Positions 1 through 9,480 are shown, numbered from the stretch's first letter. The stretch: 64,000 bases of DNA from Corynebacterium matruchotii (GCF_011612265.2 NZ_CP050134.2:2294001-2358000), one strand, 5' to 3'. Made by a program: numbers and translations. The notes: a model not told the origin generated them from the letters alone.

Positions 1-2
1 AC

Positions 3-1433
3 ACCCTGTGGTACTGGTATAACCCGCAGTTGATGCTCGCCGACGGCGACGGGACACCGCACCCGAATCCGGCGTATTTGACCAATGTGAGCGCCGAAGA
101 GGTCGACGGGAAAACCGTGGTCACCTATGACCTGAACCCGGATGCGGTGTTTAATGATGGTACGGCTTTCGACTGGCATGTGTTTGAGAACACGTGGAAG
201 ATGAGTAATGGGGAGAACCCGGATGTGAGCATTAATGCCACGGATGGTTACGACCTGATTGAGAGCGTGACCGCCGGCGAATCCGATAAGCAGGTGGTGG
301 TGACGTTTAAGCAGCCGTACCCGTGGTGGCAGGCCCTGTTTTCGGTGCCGCTGCACCCGGCGGTGGCGGACGCCCAAACGTTCAACGAGGGCTATTTGAA
401 GAATCCGCACCCGGAGTGGGGTTCAGGCCCGTATAAGGTGGACCAGTTTGATTACAACAGCGGCACCGTTTCGTTTGTGCCCAATGAAAAATGGTGGGGC
501 GAAAAACCCAAGCTGGACAAGGTGACGTATCGGCGGATGGAGTTGCAGGCCGCTATTAATGCGTTCCAGTCCGGGGAGATTGATGCCACGGTGGTGTCCG
601 ATAAGGATCGGCTGGCAGTGGCGAAAAGCATGAAGGATGTGAATATTCAGGGCACACTGCAACCCACCCACTGGGTGCTCACCGCCAACAGTAAGGCACC
701 GAATTTGGCGGATGTGAAGGTGCGGGAGGCCCTGTTTACCGGCATTAATCGGGAAACGTTGGCGCAGATCCGGTTTAATGGGTTGGGTTATAAGGAGAAT
801 CTGCCCGGGTCGTTTGTGATGTTCCAAAACCAGAAGGGGTATGAGGATAATTTCGGGTCGGTGGTGCAATACGACCAGGATAAGGCCAAGCAGTTGCTTG
901 ACGACGCCGGCTGGGCGGTTGGTAGCGACGGTATCCGGGAGAAGGATGGCGAGAAACTCACGCTGCGCTATGTGACGTTTGGCGACGATAACCAGGGGAA
1001 GAGCATGGCGGCGGCGACGCAGAAAATGTTGAAGGATATTGGGGTGGATTTGCAGATTTCGGAGCGCCCCAGCGCGGATTTCTCCAAGGTGGTCGCCAAC
1101 CTGGATTTTGATTTCCTCACCAGCGGCATTACCTCCTACGACCCCTATGGGGTGATGTATTTCAAGTACACCTATGGGTCGGATTCGCAGGTGAATAAGT
1201 CGGGCACCGGCACGCCGGAGTTGGATGAGCAGATTGCGGAATTGGAGAAGCTGCCCACCCAGGAGGAGCAGATTCAAAAAGCCAACGAGTTGGAGAAAGA
1301 GGCCTTGAAACAGTATGGCATTATGCCGTATGCGAATGGGCCGCGGCTTGTGGCGTCGAAGAAGACGCTCGCTAACTATGGGGCGATGGCGTTCGCCGTT
1401 GTGCCCAAGGAAAACATTGGCTGGGCCAAGTAG
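3..1433 (+). CDS. ABC transporter family-5 solute-binding lipoprotein (5' end outside window)
   Basis: Extracytoplasmic solute-binding protein of the SBP_bac_5 (oligopeptide/dipeptide) family. The frame is open from base 3, so the signal peptide and lipobox lie before the window; translation from the TTG at 30 would remove part of the conserved N-terminal lobe (TLWYWYNPQ), so that is not the true start. The stop is TAG at 1431-1433. It is closely paralogous to the two genes that follow: all three end in VPKENIGWAK and share long identical stretches such as NEGYLKNPHPEWG. No permease or ATPase gene is adjacent. The ligand is unknown; peptides are the default for the family. Confidence 0.9.
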   Translation, partial: TLWYWYNPQLMLADGDGTPHPNPAYLTNVSAEEVDGKTVVTYDLNPDAVFNDGTAFDWHVFENTWKMSNGENPDVSINATDGYDLIESVTAGESDKQVVVTFKQPYPWWQALFSVPLHPAVADAQTFNEGYLKNPHPEWGSGPYKVDQFDYNSGTVSFVPNEKWWGEKPKLDKVTYRRMELQAAINAFQSGEIDATVVSDKDRLAVAKSMKDVNIQGTLQPTHWVLTANSKAPNLADVKVREALFTGINRETLAQIRFNGLGYKENLPGSFVMFQNQKGYEDNFGSVVQYDQDKAKQLLDDAGWAVGSDGIREKDGEKLTLRYVTFGDDNQGKSMAAATQKMLKDIGVDLQISERPSADFSKVVANLDFDFLTSGITSYDPYGVMYFKYTYGSDSQVNKSGTGTPELDEQIAELEKLPTQEEQIQKANELEKEALKQYGIMPYANGPRLVASKKTLANYGAMAFAVVPKENIGWAK

Positions 1434-1458
1434 CGACCGCACACAGTTTTCACTTTGA

Positions 1459-1481
1459 CCGCACACCTGCAAGGTGTGCGG
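1459..1481 (+). promoter_or_regulatory. Perfect 10-bp hairpin between two SBP genes
   Basis: CCGCACACCT, a 3-nt loop (GCA), then AGGTGTGCGG. There is no U tract after it, so it looks like an mRNA processing or stability element rather than a terminator. It sits between the first and second solute-binding genes, just before the ribosome binding site of the second. Confidence 0.55.
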
Positions 1482-1508
1482 CACTAGTAAGTAAAGGAGT
1501 TGATTGCC

Positions 1509-3188
1509 ATGAGACGATCATCCGTGATGTCGGTGGTTGCTGTGGTGGCGGCCACCGGCCTCCTGCTCGGCGGTTGCACCTCGGATAAGAAAAACGCCAA
1601 TTCCGGACCGGCGGCAACGGTAGAGATCAAACCCACCGGCGACTATAACCCGCTGGAGCGCGACCAAATCAAGGATGGTGGCGAGCTGACGCTGCCGATT
1701 CTGGAGGTTCCCGAGCAATCTAATTCGCTGCACGGTAACGCCATCGTGGATGGCACCACCCTGTGGCGGTGGTATAACCCGCAAATGACGCTCGCCGACG
1801 GCGACGGCACGTGGCACCCCAACCCGGCGTACCTCACCAATGTGAACGCCGAGGAGGTGGATGGGAAAACCGTGGTCACCTACGACATCAACCCGGACGC
1901 GGTGTTTAACGATGGCACCCCCATCGACTGGCGGGTTTTTGAAACCATGTGGAAATTCAATAATGCGGAAAACCCGGATGTGGTGGCGAATTCCACGGAC
2001 GGCTACGACCAGATCGAAAGCGTCACCGCCGGCGAATCCGACAAACAAGCTGTGGTGACGTACAAACAGGCGTACCCCTGGTGGCAGGCCCTGTTCGACC
2101 GGGTGCTGCACCCATCGGTGGCGGACGCCCAAACGTTCAACGAGGGCTATTTGAAGAATCCGCACCCGGAGTGGGGTGCCGGACCATACAAAGTGGACCA
2201 GTTTGATTACAACAGCGGCACCGTTTCGTTTGTGCCCAATGAAAAATGGTGGGGCGAAAAACCGAAGCTGGACAAGGTAACATACCGGCAGATGGAGTCC
2301 CAGGCCACCATTAACGCCTACCAGGCCGGCGAGGTGGATGCGGTAGAGATCACCAATAAGGATCATTTGGCGGTGGCGAAAACCGTGAAGGACACCACCC
2401 TCCGGGGCACGCTGCGCCCGTCAAACTACCTGGTGACTCTCAATGCGAAGACCCCAACCCTGGAGGATGTGAAGGTGCGGGAGGCCGTGTTCACCGGCAT
2501 TAACCGGGAAACATTGGCGCAGGTTCGGTTCAATGGCATGGACTACACGGAAAACCTGCCGGGCTCGTTCGCACTGTTCCAAAACCAGAAAGGGTACCAG
2601 GATAATTTCGGTGGCCTCGTGACCTACGACCAGGACAAAGCCAAGCAGCTGCTCGACGAGGCCGGCTGGACCGAAGGCAGCGACGGCATCCGGGAGAAGG
2701 ACGGCAAGAAACTCACGCTCCGCTACGTCACGTTTGGCGACAGCCAGCTGGTAAAGAGCACCGCGGCCGCCATGCAGAAAATGATGAAAGACATTGGGGT
2801 GGATTTGCAGGTTGCAGAACGCCCCAGCTCGGATTTCTCCCAGGTGATAGCGGAACGCGAATTCGACGTGCTCACCAGCGGTTTCACCTCCTACGACCCC
2901 TATGGGGTTGCCTATTTCAAACAGGTGTACGCCTCCGATTCGGAGCTAAACAAGTCCGGCACCGGCACACCCGAGATGGACGACAAGATCGCCGAACTCC
3001 AGCAGTTGCCCACCCAAGAAGAACAAATCAAGCGGGCCAACGAACTGGAGAAAGAAGCGTTGCAACAGTATGGCATCATGCCGTACGTCAACGGCCCACA
3101 ATTGTATGCAACTAAAAACGGGTTGGCGAACTACGGTTCGTATGCTTTCGCCTTAGTGCCCAAGGAAAACATTGGCTGGGCCAAGTAA
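1509..3188 (+). CDS. ABC transporter family-5 solute-binding lipoprotein, paralogue 2
   Basis: 559-residue SBP_bac_5 protein. The ATG at 1509 is chosen because AAAGGAG lies about 9 nt upstream; the TTG at 1500 has no such spacing. The N-terminus has a basic start (MRRSS), a hydrophobic core and the lipobox LLGGC at about residues 20-24, so it should be a lipid-anchored surface protein. It is the middle of three tandem paralogues and is probably co-transcribed with its neighbours: the next gene begins within about 10 nt of its stop. Family membership is seen from sequence; the substrate is not predictable. Confidence 0.92.
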   Translation: MRRSSVMSVVAVVAATGLLLGGCTSDKKNANSGPAATVEIKPTGDYNPLERDQIKDGGELTLPILEVPEQSNSLHGNAIVDGTTLWRWYNPQMTLADGDGTWHPNPAYLTNVNAEEVDGKTVVTYDINPDAVFNDGTPIDWRVFETMWKFNNAENPDVVANSTDGYDQIESVTAGESDKQAVVTYKQAYPWWQALFDRVLHPSVADAQTFNEGYLKNPHPEWGAGPYKVDQFDYNSGTVSFVPNEKWWGEKPKLDKVTYRQMESQATINAYQAGEVDAVEITNKDHLAVAKTVKDTTLRGTLRPSNYLVTLNAKTPTLEDVKVREAVFTGINRETLAQVRFNGMDYTENLPGSFALFQNQKGYQDNFGGLVTYDQDKAKQLLDEAGWTEGSDGIREKDGKKLTLRYVTFGDSQLVKSTAAAMQKMMKDIGVDLQVAERPSSDFSQVIAEREFDVLTSGFTSYDPYGVAYFKQVYASDSELNKSGTGTPEMDDKIAELQQLPTQEEQIKRANELEKEALQQYGIMPYVNGPQLYATKNGLANYGSYAFALVPKENIGWAK

Positions 3189-3197
3189 GGAGTAATG

Positions 3198-4880
3198 ATG
3201 AAAAAACGATACGGTTTAGCGGTTATTGCGCTACTGTCGGCGGCAGCGTTGACACTAAGCGGGTGCTCCGGCACGAAACAGCAGGAGGCATCCTCGGATT
3301 CCGCAGGTGGGGTACACATTAACCTCAAGGGTGACTATAATTCGATGGAGCGCGATCAAATCAAGGATGGTGGCGAGCTCACCCTCCCCATCTATGAGAT
3401 TTCCGAACAGTCCAATTCCCTGCACGCCAATTCGGTGATGGACACCCTCACCCTGTGGCGCTGGTATAACCCCCAACCCGTGCTTTTCGACGGCGATGGC
3501 ACGTGGCACCCCAACCCCGACTACCTGACCAACGTGAAAGATGAGGAGGTGGATGGGAAAACCGTGGTCACCTATGACATCAACCCGGACGCGGTCTTCA
3601 ACGACGGCACCCCCATCGACTGGCGGGCCTTCGAAACCACCTGGAAGGTCAGCAATGGGGAAAACAAGGACTTCAGCGTGTCCAGCACCGACGGCTACGA
3701 ACTGATCGAAAGCGTCACCGCCGGCGAATCCGACAAGCAGGCCGTGGTCACGTTCAAACAACCATTCGCCTGGTGGCAGGCCCTGTTTAACCAATTCATG
3801 CACCCGGCGGTATCCGACCCACAAACCTTCAACGAGGGCTATCTGAAGAACCCGCACCCGGAGTGGGGCGCCGGCCCATTCAAGGTGGATACCTTCGACT
3901 ACAACGGCGGCACCGTCACATTCGTGCCCAATGAAAATTGGTGGGGTGAGAAACCCAAGCTGGACAAGGTAACATACCGGCAGATGGAATCCCAGGCCAT
4001 CATTAACGCATTCCAGGCCGGGGAGATTGATGCGGCTAGTGTGGCGACGAAAGACAACCTGGCCGTCGCAAAGCAAATGAAAGACATCAATATTCTCGGC
4101 GCGCTCCAGCCGTCAAACTTCCTGCTCACCCTCAACAGTAAAACCCCCATTCTGGAGGACATCAAGGTGCGGCAAGCCCTCATCACGGGGGTCGACAGGG
4201 AAACTCTGGCGCAAATCCGGTTCAATGGGTTGGATTATAAGGAAGACCTGCCCGGCTCAATCTTCCTGTTCCAAAACCAGGAAGGCTACCAGGACAATTT
4301 CAGCTCCGCGGCGCAATACGACCAGGACAAGGCCAAGCAACTGCTCGACGAGGCCGGCTGGGCCGAAGGCGGGGACGGCATCCGAGAAAAAGACGGCAAG
4401 AAACTCAAGCTTCGCTATGTCACGTTTGGTGATGATCAAATGATAAAAAGCAGCGTGACCGGCCTGCAAAAAATGATGAAAAACATCGGGGTCGACATGC
4501 AGGTTGAAGAACGACCAAATTCGGATTTCTCCCGAGTCTTGGCGGAGAAAGACTTCGACCTCATCATGAGCGGTTTCGGCTCCACCGACCCGTTCGGGGT
4601 GCTGTATTTCAAGCAGGACTACGCATCCAATTCGGAGCTCAACAACTCCGGCACCGGCACACCCGAGTTTGATGAGAAAATCAACGAACTCTACCAGATT
4701 TCGGATAAAACCGAGCAGATCGCCAAGGCAAACGAGCTGGAGAAAGAGGCATTCGCCCAGTACGGCATCATGCCGTACGCGAACGGCCCACAACTGACCG
4801 GCGTGAAGAAGGGGTTGGCAAACTTCGGCGCCTACGCCTTCGCCGTTGTCCCGAAAGAAAACATCGGCTGGGCTAAATAA
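3198..4880 (+). CDS. ABC transporter family-5 solute-binding lipoprotein, paralogue 3
   Basis: 560-residue SBP_bac_5 lipoprotein. Two adjacent ATG codons exist (3195 and 3198). AAGGAG at 3187-3192 overlaps the previous stop codon and is better spaced from 3198. Signal peptide MKKRYGLAVIALLS and lipobox LSGC are visible. It shares the full-length architecture and the terminal VPKENIGWAK with its two neighbours, so the three are a tandem triplication that has kept three intact lipoprotein genes. A strong terminator follows directly, closing the operon. Without a permease nearby these may feed a transporter encoded elsewhere. Confidence 0.92.
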   Translation: MKKRYGLAVIALLSAAALTLSGCSGTKQQEASSDSAGGVHINLKGDYNSMERDQIKDGGELTLPIYEISEQSNSLHANSVMDTLTLWRWYNPQPVLFDGDGTWHPNPDYLTNVKDEEVDGKTVVTYDINPDAVFNDGTPIDWRAFETTWKVSNGENKDFSVSSTDGYELIESVTAGESDKQAVVTFKQPFAWWQALFNQFMHPAVSDPQTFNEGYLKNPHPEWGAGPFKVDTFDYNGGTVTFVPNENWWGEKPKLDKVTYRQMESQAIINAFQAGEIDAASVATKDNLAVAKQMKDINILGALQPSNFLLTLNSKTPILEDIKVRQALITGVDRETLAQIRFNGLDYKEDLPGSIFLFQNQEGYQDNFSSAAQYDQDKAKQLLDEAGWAEGGDGIREKDGKKLKLRYVTFGDDQMIKSSVTGLQKMMKNIGVDMQVEERPNSDFSRVLAEKDFDLIMSGFGSTDPFGVLYFKQDYASNSELNNSGTGTPEFDEKINELYQISDKTEQIAKANELEKEAFAQYGIMPYANGPQLTGVKKGLANFGAYAFAVVPKENIGWAK

Positions 4881-4892
4881 TCCGTAGCCCTT

Positions 4893-4933
4893 GCTGCTTT
4901 ACGACGACAGCCGCGTCGTAAAGCAGCCTTTTT
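4893..4933 (+). terminator. Intrinsic terminator after the SBP operon
   Basis: Perfect 14-bp stem GCTGCTTTACGACG / CGTCGTAAAGCAGC (4893-4906 and 4914-4927) followed by CTTTTTAT. Each arm contains the recurrent word GTCGTAAAGC, so the terminator is built from two inverted copies of that word. Confidence 0.9.
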
Positions 4934-5207
4934 ATGGGCGCCCCACCGGCTTAGGAACAGCCAACCAACCTGACCTCACATCGCCCAAACCTGCCGCAAT
5001 GGCCGAGGCGGTTTCCGACCACGACCGCAACTCGGAAATGACCAGCTCAGCCGCCGACATGCGGGCCGCAGCCATGATCTCCCGCGCACACAACCGCTGA
5101 TCTGATAGAGAAAGCTCCCGCACCCAGGGGAAAAACTCCGCCATGAGATCATGACCCGGCCTTGGTGGTAACCACGATTTAGCATAGGTTTTAGTTGTAG
5201 CAGCCAT
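4932..5207 (-). CDS. Small conserved-looking protein of unknown function, 91 aa
   Basis: Soluble, alanine-rich 91-residue protein starting MAATTKTYAKSW. No signal peptide or membrane segment. I do not recognise the family. Support for it being real: it fills the gap between a terminator and the divergent MFS gene, its stop lies at the foot of that terminator, and a TATAAT box sits about 7 nt before the ATG. No Shine-Dalgarno sequence is present, so the transcript is probably leaderless. Its position, divergent from an efflux pump, would suit a regulator or antitoxin-like partner, but no DNA-binding motif is evident. Confidence 0.55.
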   Translation of the reverse strand: MAATTKTYAKSWLPPRPGHDLMAEFFPWVRELSLSDQRLCAREIMAAARMSAAELVISELRSWSETASAIAAGLGDVRSGWLAVPKPVGRP

Positions 5208-5213
5208 AGAAAC

Positions 5214-5221
5214 ATTATAGT
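5214..5221. promoter_or_regulatory. Overlapping divergent -10 boxes
   Basis: On the minus strand TATAAT (5214-5219) lies about 7 nt from the ATG of the 91-aa gene. On the plus strand TATAGT (5216-5221) lies about 10 nt from the ATG of the MFS gene. The two hexamers share four base pairs, so polymerase should not be able to occupy both at once. Neither gene has a Shine-Dalgarno sequence. Confidence 0.5.
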
Positions 5222-5231
5222 ATGGTCCACC

Positions 5232-6476
5232 ATGGCCCGGTTACGCACCAACTCCGCATTCCAGCGGCTCACCGCCGCCTACGCCAGCAATGAAATGGGC
5301 GTGACCATCGCCTACATCCTCATCCCCCTCGTCATCCTGGACCTCACCGGCTCCGCCACAAACGCCGGCCTGGTGACCGCCCTCGCCACCACCGCCAGCA
5401 CGGTCGCCGGCATTATGTCCGGGGCCATCGCGGACCGCAGCAACCCCAGCTTTCTCCTGCGGCTCAGCTTCGGCCTGGAATTCCTCCTGTGGGGGCTACT
5501 CGGCCTCCTGCTGTGGCAAGGCACCGCCAACGTGGCGATCATCGCGGTTCTCGCCATCATCACCTCCGCCGTGGGGGCGATTGATGGGCCCAGCGAATTC
5601 GTCATCCTCAAACGCATCATCCCCACGAACCAGCTTGGCGAAGCCACCGCCATCACCGAAGCCCGCGGCTCCACCACTGGGCTCATCGGCACGCCGATCG
5701 GCGGCGCCCTGTTCACCCTGGGCGGGCACATCGCCTTCGGTATCCAATCTCTCCTCCACCTGATAGCAATCTTCCTCGTGCCCCCGGTACGCGACGCCCG
5801 CACCACCGACCCCGAAGACCAACCCGAGAAACCTCACTTCCTCCAGGATGTGAAGACCGGATTCACCCTGGTCATGGGCAATATGGGCCTGCGGCACCTC
5901 ACCTATGTGGCCAGCATCGCCAACCTGGGCATGGTGCCCATATCATTCATCCTGCTTGCCGAGCTGGAAACCCACGGCACCCCTCCCCCACTGATCGGCG
6001 TGATACTGGCCTGCTTCGGCGGCGGCGTGTTGCTCGGCGCACCACTCACCGCAAAACTCACCAACCGGTTCTCGCTCGCAACACTCCTCCAGTCGGCACT
6101 GGCCATATACGCCCTCACCAGCCTGGCGCTCCTGGTCACGATCCACTACTTTTGGGTCAGCGCCGTCATCGTCCTCATCTCCGGGATTGCATTGCCCGCA
6201 ATGAACTCCGCTATCACCTCGTACACGCTCGCCGTCAGCGACGAAGCCCACGTGGGGAAAATCTTCACCGCATCCGGGGTGCCCGGCATGATCCTCGCGC
6301 CCCTGGGCCTGTGGCTCGCCGGCGTCACCCTCGACCATTACGGGTTCACCATCACCATGGGGTGGGCGGCCGGCGCCCTCACCATCGCCCTCGCCATGAG
6401 CTTGGCTAGCCCGGCGCTGCGGGCCATGCCGAAACTCGCCGACCTCGCCGACCCCACCGAAGCTGAAACCCCCTGA
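5232..6476 (+). CDS. MFS efflux transporter, DHA3-like
   Basis: 414-residue integral membrane protein with about 12 predicted hydrophobic segments and the MFS loop motif region GAIADRSNP after the second helix. N-terminal pattern ASNEMGVTIAYILIPLVILDLTG resembles macrolide-efflux (MefA/DHA3) transporters. The ATG at 5232 lies about 10 nt from a TATAGT box, so it is likely leaderless. It is divergent from the 91-aa gene with shared promoter DNA. Substrate unknown. It ends 18 bp from the convergent DUF421 gene. Confidence 0.88.
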   Translation: MARLRTNSAFQRLTAAYASNEMGVTIAYILIPLVILDLTGSATNAGLVTALATTASTVAGIMSGAIADRSNPSFLLRLSFGLEFLLWGLLGLLLWQGTANVAIIAVLAIITSAVGAIDGPSEFVILKRIIPTNQLGEATAITEARGSTTGLIGTPIGGALFTLGGHIAFGIQSLLHLIAIFLVPPVRDARTTDPEDQPEKPHFLQDVKTGFTLVMGNMGLRHLTYVASIANLGMVPISFILLAELETHGTPPPLIGVILACFGGGVLLGAPLTAKLTNRFSLATLLQSALAIYALTSLALLVTIHYFWVSAVIVLISGIALPAMNSAITSYTLAVSDEAHVGKIFTASGVPGMILAPLGLWLAGVTLDHYGFTITMGWAAGALTIALAMSLASPALRAMPKLADLADPTEAETP

Positions 6477-6493
6477 CAAGTTTTGGCCGGTTG

Positions 6494-7054
6494 TCACGGA
6501 TAAAGGTATTCCACCCCGGCCACGCCCTTAAGCAAATCCGGGTCCACCGGCTCACCGGTGCGGAAAATCGACATCTCACCCGTCGGTTCTAAAATCATGA
6601 GCTGCACATACTTCATATTGGGAATCCCCGCCCGCCGCACCGCATGCTTCACATCGGCCTTCCGCACATGGGTTTTCTTCAACTGCTCCGCAATAATCTC
6701 CCCATGGGCCACCAACACCTGCGGCCGCCCCACCAGGGTGGCCTTAATCCCCCGCAGGTCCCGCACCATGCCAAACAGGGCCTCCATGGCCATGAGCGTC
6801 AACAGACCAATGATGCCGGCGACCAAGGTTGGTGGGTGGCCGATCACCACCCGGCCGGCCACCGCCCCGAACATGACAATGACCACCGCATCAAACGTGG
6901 TCATTTTCGCCAACACGCGAACCCCAAACACCCGCACCAGCAGTAAAAACCCCAGGTAGATACACACCCCGCTGAGTATCACCACGGGGATGCGCGCCGG
7001 GTCGATAGCGAGTTGCGATATGGCCAACTCCTGTATCCGGTCGAAGAATGTCAC
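6494..7054 (-). CDS. DUF421 (YetF-like) membrane protein
   Basis: 186 residues. Three N-terminal hydrophobic segments (about residues 18-100) are followed by a soluble C-terminal domain with the pattern LVGRPQVLVAHGEI and a later PNMKYVQLMILEPTGEMSIF, typical of the DUF421/YetF family. The family is found in the membrane of many bacteria and its biochemical role is not settled. Its 5' end lies close to the gene at 7071-7727 on the same strand (16 bp gap), so the two may be co-transcribed. Confidence 0.8.
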   Translation of the reverse strand: MTFFDRIQELAISQLAIDPARIPVVILSGVCIYLGFLLLVRVFGVRVLAKMTTFDAVVIVMFGAVAGRVVIGHPPTLVAGIIGLLTLMAMEALFGMVRDLRGIKATLVGRPQVLVAHGEIIAEQLKKTHVRKADVKHAVRRAGIPNMKYVQLMILEPTGEMSIFRTGEPVDPDLLKGVAGVEYLYP

Positions 7055-7070
7055 ACGCTACCCCTGTGCC

Positions 7071-7727
7071 TTAGTCGTGCGCGCCCACGCCGTTCCCGGC
7101 TTTGAAGCAGGCCCGGATGATGCCGGCCGGGGTGTCGTCCCCCACCTGGGGCGCCCGCACCAGTGGGAACTGGTATTCGCTGATGTCAATACTGCGCCGA
7201 CCACGCTGCTCCACCCGCAGCCGGCCCTGATACCAGAAACCCAACACGTTCTCGTCTTCGAACATGAAGACGTATGGTGCGGTGGGGTCCGGGATGGTGT
7301 CGATCATTTCGATGGCAATAATCGGCTCGTCCGAGTCGCACCATTCGGTACCCCCATCATCGACCAGGCGAAGGGGCTGGTGCAGCCGGGCCGAACCTAT
7401 GCGGCGGTAGCGGCGGGCGAAAAGCTGCCGGCCATCACCATAGAAAATGAAATAGTCCGGGTAAAGGGCGCACCGCATGCGCCCGGTTCCCATGATAACC
7501 AAGGCGGAGGTTGCGGCCTGCCCCTGCGGAGTGAGCGGCACCCGGGCCGGCCGGAGGCCGGTGAGATAGGAACACAGGCTGAGGGCCTCATAGTTGGTGC
7601 TGTCCGGGGCGAGGCCAGCGCGGCGGAGGACGTCGAAAAGCTCATAGAGGGTGAGCCTGGGGTTGCCTTCCCACACGTCGGCAAGCTCTGCCATAACCTC
7701 GGAGCGCGAAATGGGTCGCATGTGCAC
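7071..7727 (-). CDS. Hypothetical protein, 218 aa
   Basis: Soluble 218-residue protein that I cannot place in a family. The GTG at 7727 is preceded by GAGAGG at 6-nt spacing; an ATG two codons further in (7721) is an alternative. The N-terminal 60 residues look helical (EVMAELADVWEGNP, LTLYELFDVLRRAGL), and the rest is beta-rich with several WYQGRLR/YFIFYGDGR strands, which could suggest a two-domain adaptor fold. It is upstream of the DUF421 gene on the same strand and divergent from the GT-C-like gene. Confidence 0.7.
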   Translation of the reverse strand: MHMRPISRSEVMAELADVWEGNPRLTLYELFDVLRRAGLAPDSTNYEALSLCSYLTGLRPARVPLTPQGQAATSALVIMGTGRMRCALYPDYFIFYGDGRQLFARRYRRIGSARLHQPLRLVDDGGTEWCDSDEPIIAIEMIDTIPDPTAPYVFMFEDENVLGFWYQGRLRVEQRGRRSIDISEYQFPLVRAPQVGDDTPAGIIRACFKAGNGVGAHD

Positions 7728-7791
7728 GAATGTCCTCTCTCAAATTGATCTACGGCATACTTTACGCGGTAGCCGGTATTCTGTTGTTACC

Positions 7792-9480
7792 ATGAGCTTT
7801 CCACGTGACCTTCGCATCGGCATTCCCGCAGTACTTGGCGGGCTGCTTGTTGTGCTGCGGTGCGTGCAGGTTTCGCAACGCACCCTGTACTGGGATGATC
7901 TAGTTATTCCGGCAAAATTTTCGCCGCTCAGTTTCACCGGCCTGTTCAGGCTGTACGACAATCATCTCATGCCGGGTTCGGCGCTGGTGCAGGTGCTGGT
8001 GGCCCGGGCCGCGCCACTGTCCTGGTGGTTGCCGGCGCTGATTATTGTGCTGCTCACCGCTGCCAGTTTTCTGCTGTGGGTTTGCGCGCTGCGGGCGCTG
8101 GCACCAGACCAACCGATGATGCGACTTATCGGCCTGGCGCTGTTGGGGTTTTCGCCGTTTCTCATGGATGCAGCCGGGTGGTGGTCGACCGCGATCAACG
8201 CCTACGCCTGGCAGTGCGCCTGCGCCGGAGTGCTGTGGCTGGTGCTGCGCAAACACCCGTGGTTCGCCGCCATTGTGCTGCTTGTGGGGCTAGTTTTTAC
8301 CGAAAAATCCCTGACCATCATGCCGGTCATTGTGGTGCTATTACTCATCATCGGCAAGATCCGCTCGCACAAACTGTCGATCTTCCTGCTGGTAGTGGTG
8401 ACGGCCGGCTGGCTGGCAGTGTACCTGCCGCGCCTCGACTTTGGCCTGGGCGGCACCACTAGAACCGTCACCTTCGGCCTGCCCACCGCCCTGTTTCAGG
8501 CGATCATCCCCGGCGCGTTCGGCGGCCCCTGGCAGTGGTCCCGCTGGATCCCCGGCAAAGCCTTCGCCGACCCCAGCATGCCACTTAGCATCATTGCTGT
8601 CATAGTGCTGTTTGTCCTCATGTTTCCCGCCGCTTTACGACGCCCGCAGCGCGTGTTATTGCTCATCCCCACCCTCGGATACCTCATCACCATTTGGTTT
8701 TTCCTCTTCACCGCCCGCGGCGGGGAGGAAACCAGCGAAACCCTGCTGCGCAGCATGCACTATTACGTGGACTGGTGGTCCATGACCGTGCTGGTGGGGG
8801 TGGCCGGGCTCCGGCTGCGCAACACCACCATCATCAAGGTTTTCACCTGGGTGTTTGTGGCCTCATCCATGGTGTCGACCGGCACGTGGATCGCGGCGTG
8901 GCACACCGACCCCAGCCGGGAATATTTACCAAACGTGCGTGCCGCCCTGGCCCGCGAAGGAGACACCATACTGAACCAGCAAACCCCCCTGGAAGTCCTA
9001 ACGCCCCTGATGCACCCATATAATTGGGTTTCCGCCATCGCGGGCATCACACCGGTGAACGCCACCACCCAACCCCGGGTTTTCGACGCCCACGGCCTGC
9101 TGCACCCGGCGCGAATAGAACCGGTGTCCCGCTCCCAGCTGGGGCCAGAACCGGAATGCGGCTACCGGGTGTATTCGGGTGGGAGCGTGGACATTCCCAT
9201 TAACCCCGGGGTGCCGTTTGGCGAATGGGTATGGGAGTTCAACTCCCTGGCCAGCACCGACGGGATGAAAGTCACCATCACCACGCCCAACGGTTTGGAA
9301 CCCATTGCCGCAACAAACAGTCGAGCAATCACGGTACCGCCGCCCACCGAATTGGGCACGAAGTGGGTGCGAGTGCCGGGCGGCGGCCAGATTCTGCGGG
9401 TGGTGGTGACCGGGCCCGACCCGCAGGCGCACGTGTGCATCGGCGCCGGGGCGCTCGGGCCCCTGGTGCCGGTGGGATGA
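7792..9480 (+). CDS. Multi-pass membrane protein, GT-C glycosyltransferase-like
   Basis: 562 residues. The ATG at 7792 has no Shine-Dalgarno sequence but TATTCT (7777-7782) lies 9 nt upstream, consistent with a leaderless transcript. There are about ten hydrophobic helices in the first 400 residues and then an extracytoplasmic C-terminal domain of about 160 residues. The first outer loop carries YWDDL; an acidic pair at this place is typical of GT-C enzymes, which use polyprenyl-phosphate sugars in cell-wall or glycoprotein assembly. That assignment is inference from topology and one motif. It could instead be a non-enzymatic membrane protein. Confidence 0.75.
   Translation: MSFPRDLRIGIPAVLGGLLVVLRCVQVSQRTLYWDDLVIPAKFSPLSFTGLFRLYDNHLMPGSALVQVLVARAAPLSWWLPALIIVLLTAASFLLWVCALRALAPDQPMMRLIGLALLGFSPFLMDAAGWWSTAINAYAWQCACAGVLWLVLRKHPWFAAIVLLVGLVFTEKSLTIMPVIVVLLLIIGKIRSHKLSIFLLVVVTAGWLAVYLPRLDFGLGGTTRTVTFGLPTALFQAIIPGAFGGPWQWSRWIPGKAFADPSMPLSIIAVIVLFVLMFPAALRRPQRVLLLIPTLGYLITIWFFLFTARGGEETSETLLRSMHYYVDWWSMTVLVGVAGLRLRNTTIIKVFTWVFVASSMVSTGTWIAAWHTDPSREYLPNVRAALAREGDTILNQQTPLEVLTPLMHPYNWVSAIAGITPVNATTQPRVFDAHGLLHPARIEPVSRSQLGPEPECGYRVYSGGSVDIPINPGVPFGEWVWEFNSLASTDGMKVTITTPNGLEPIAATNSRAITVPPPTELGTKWVRVPGGGQILRVVVTGPDPQAHVCIGAGALGPLVPVG

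Noticed and set aside
423..2366. Long minus-strand frames opposite the solute-binding genes
   Set aside because: Low-complexity Leu/His/Arg products, no start signals, antisense to clear lipoprotein genes.
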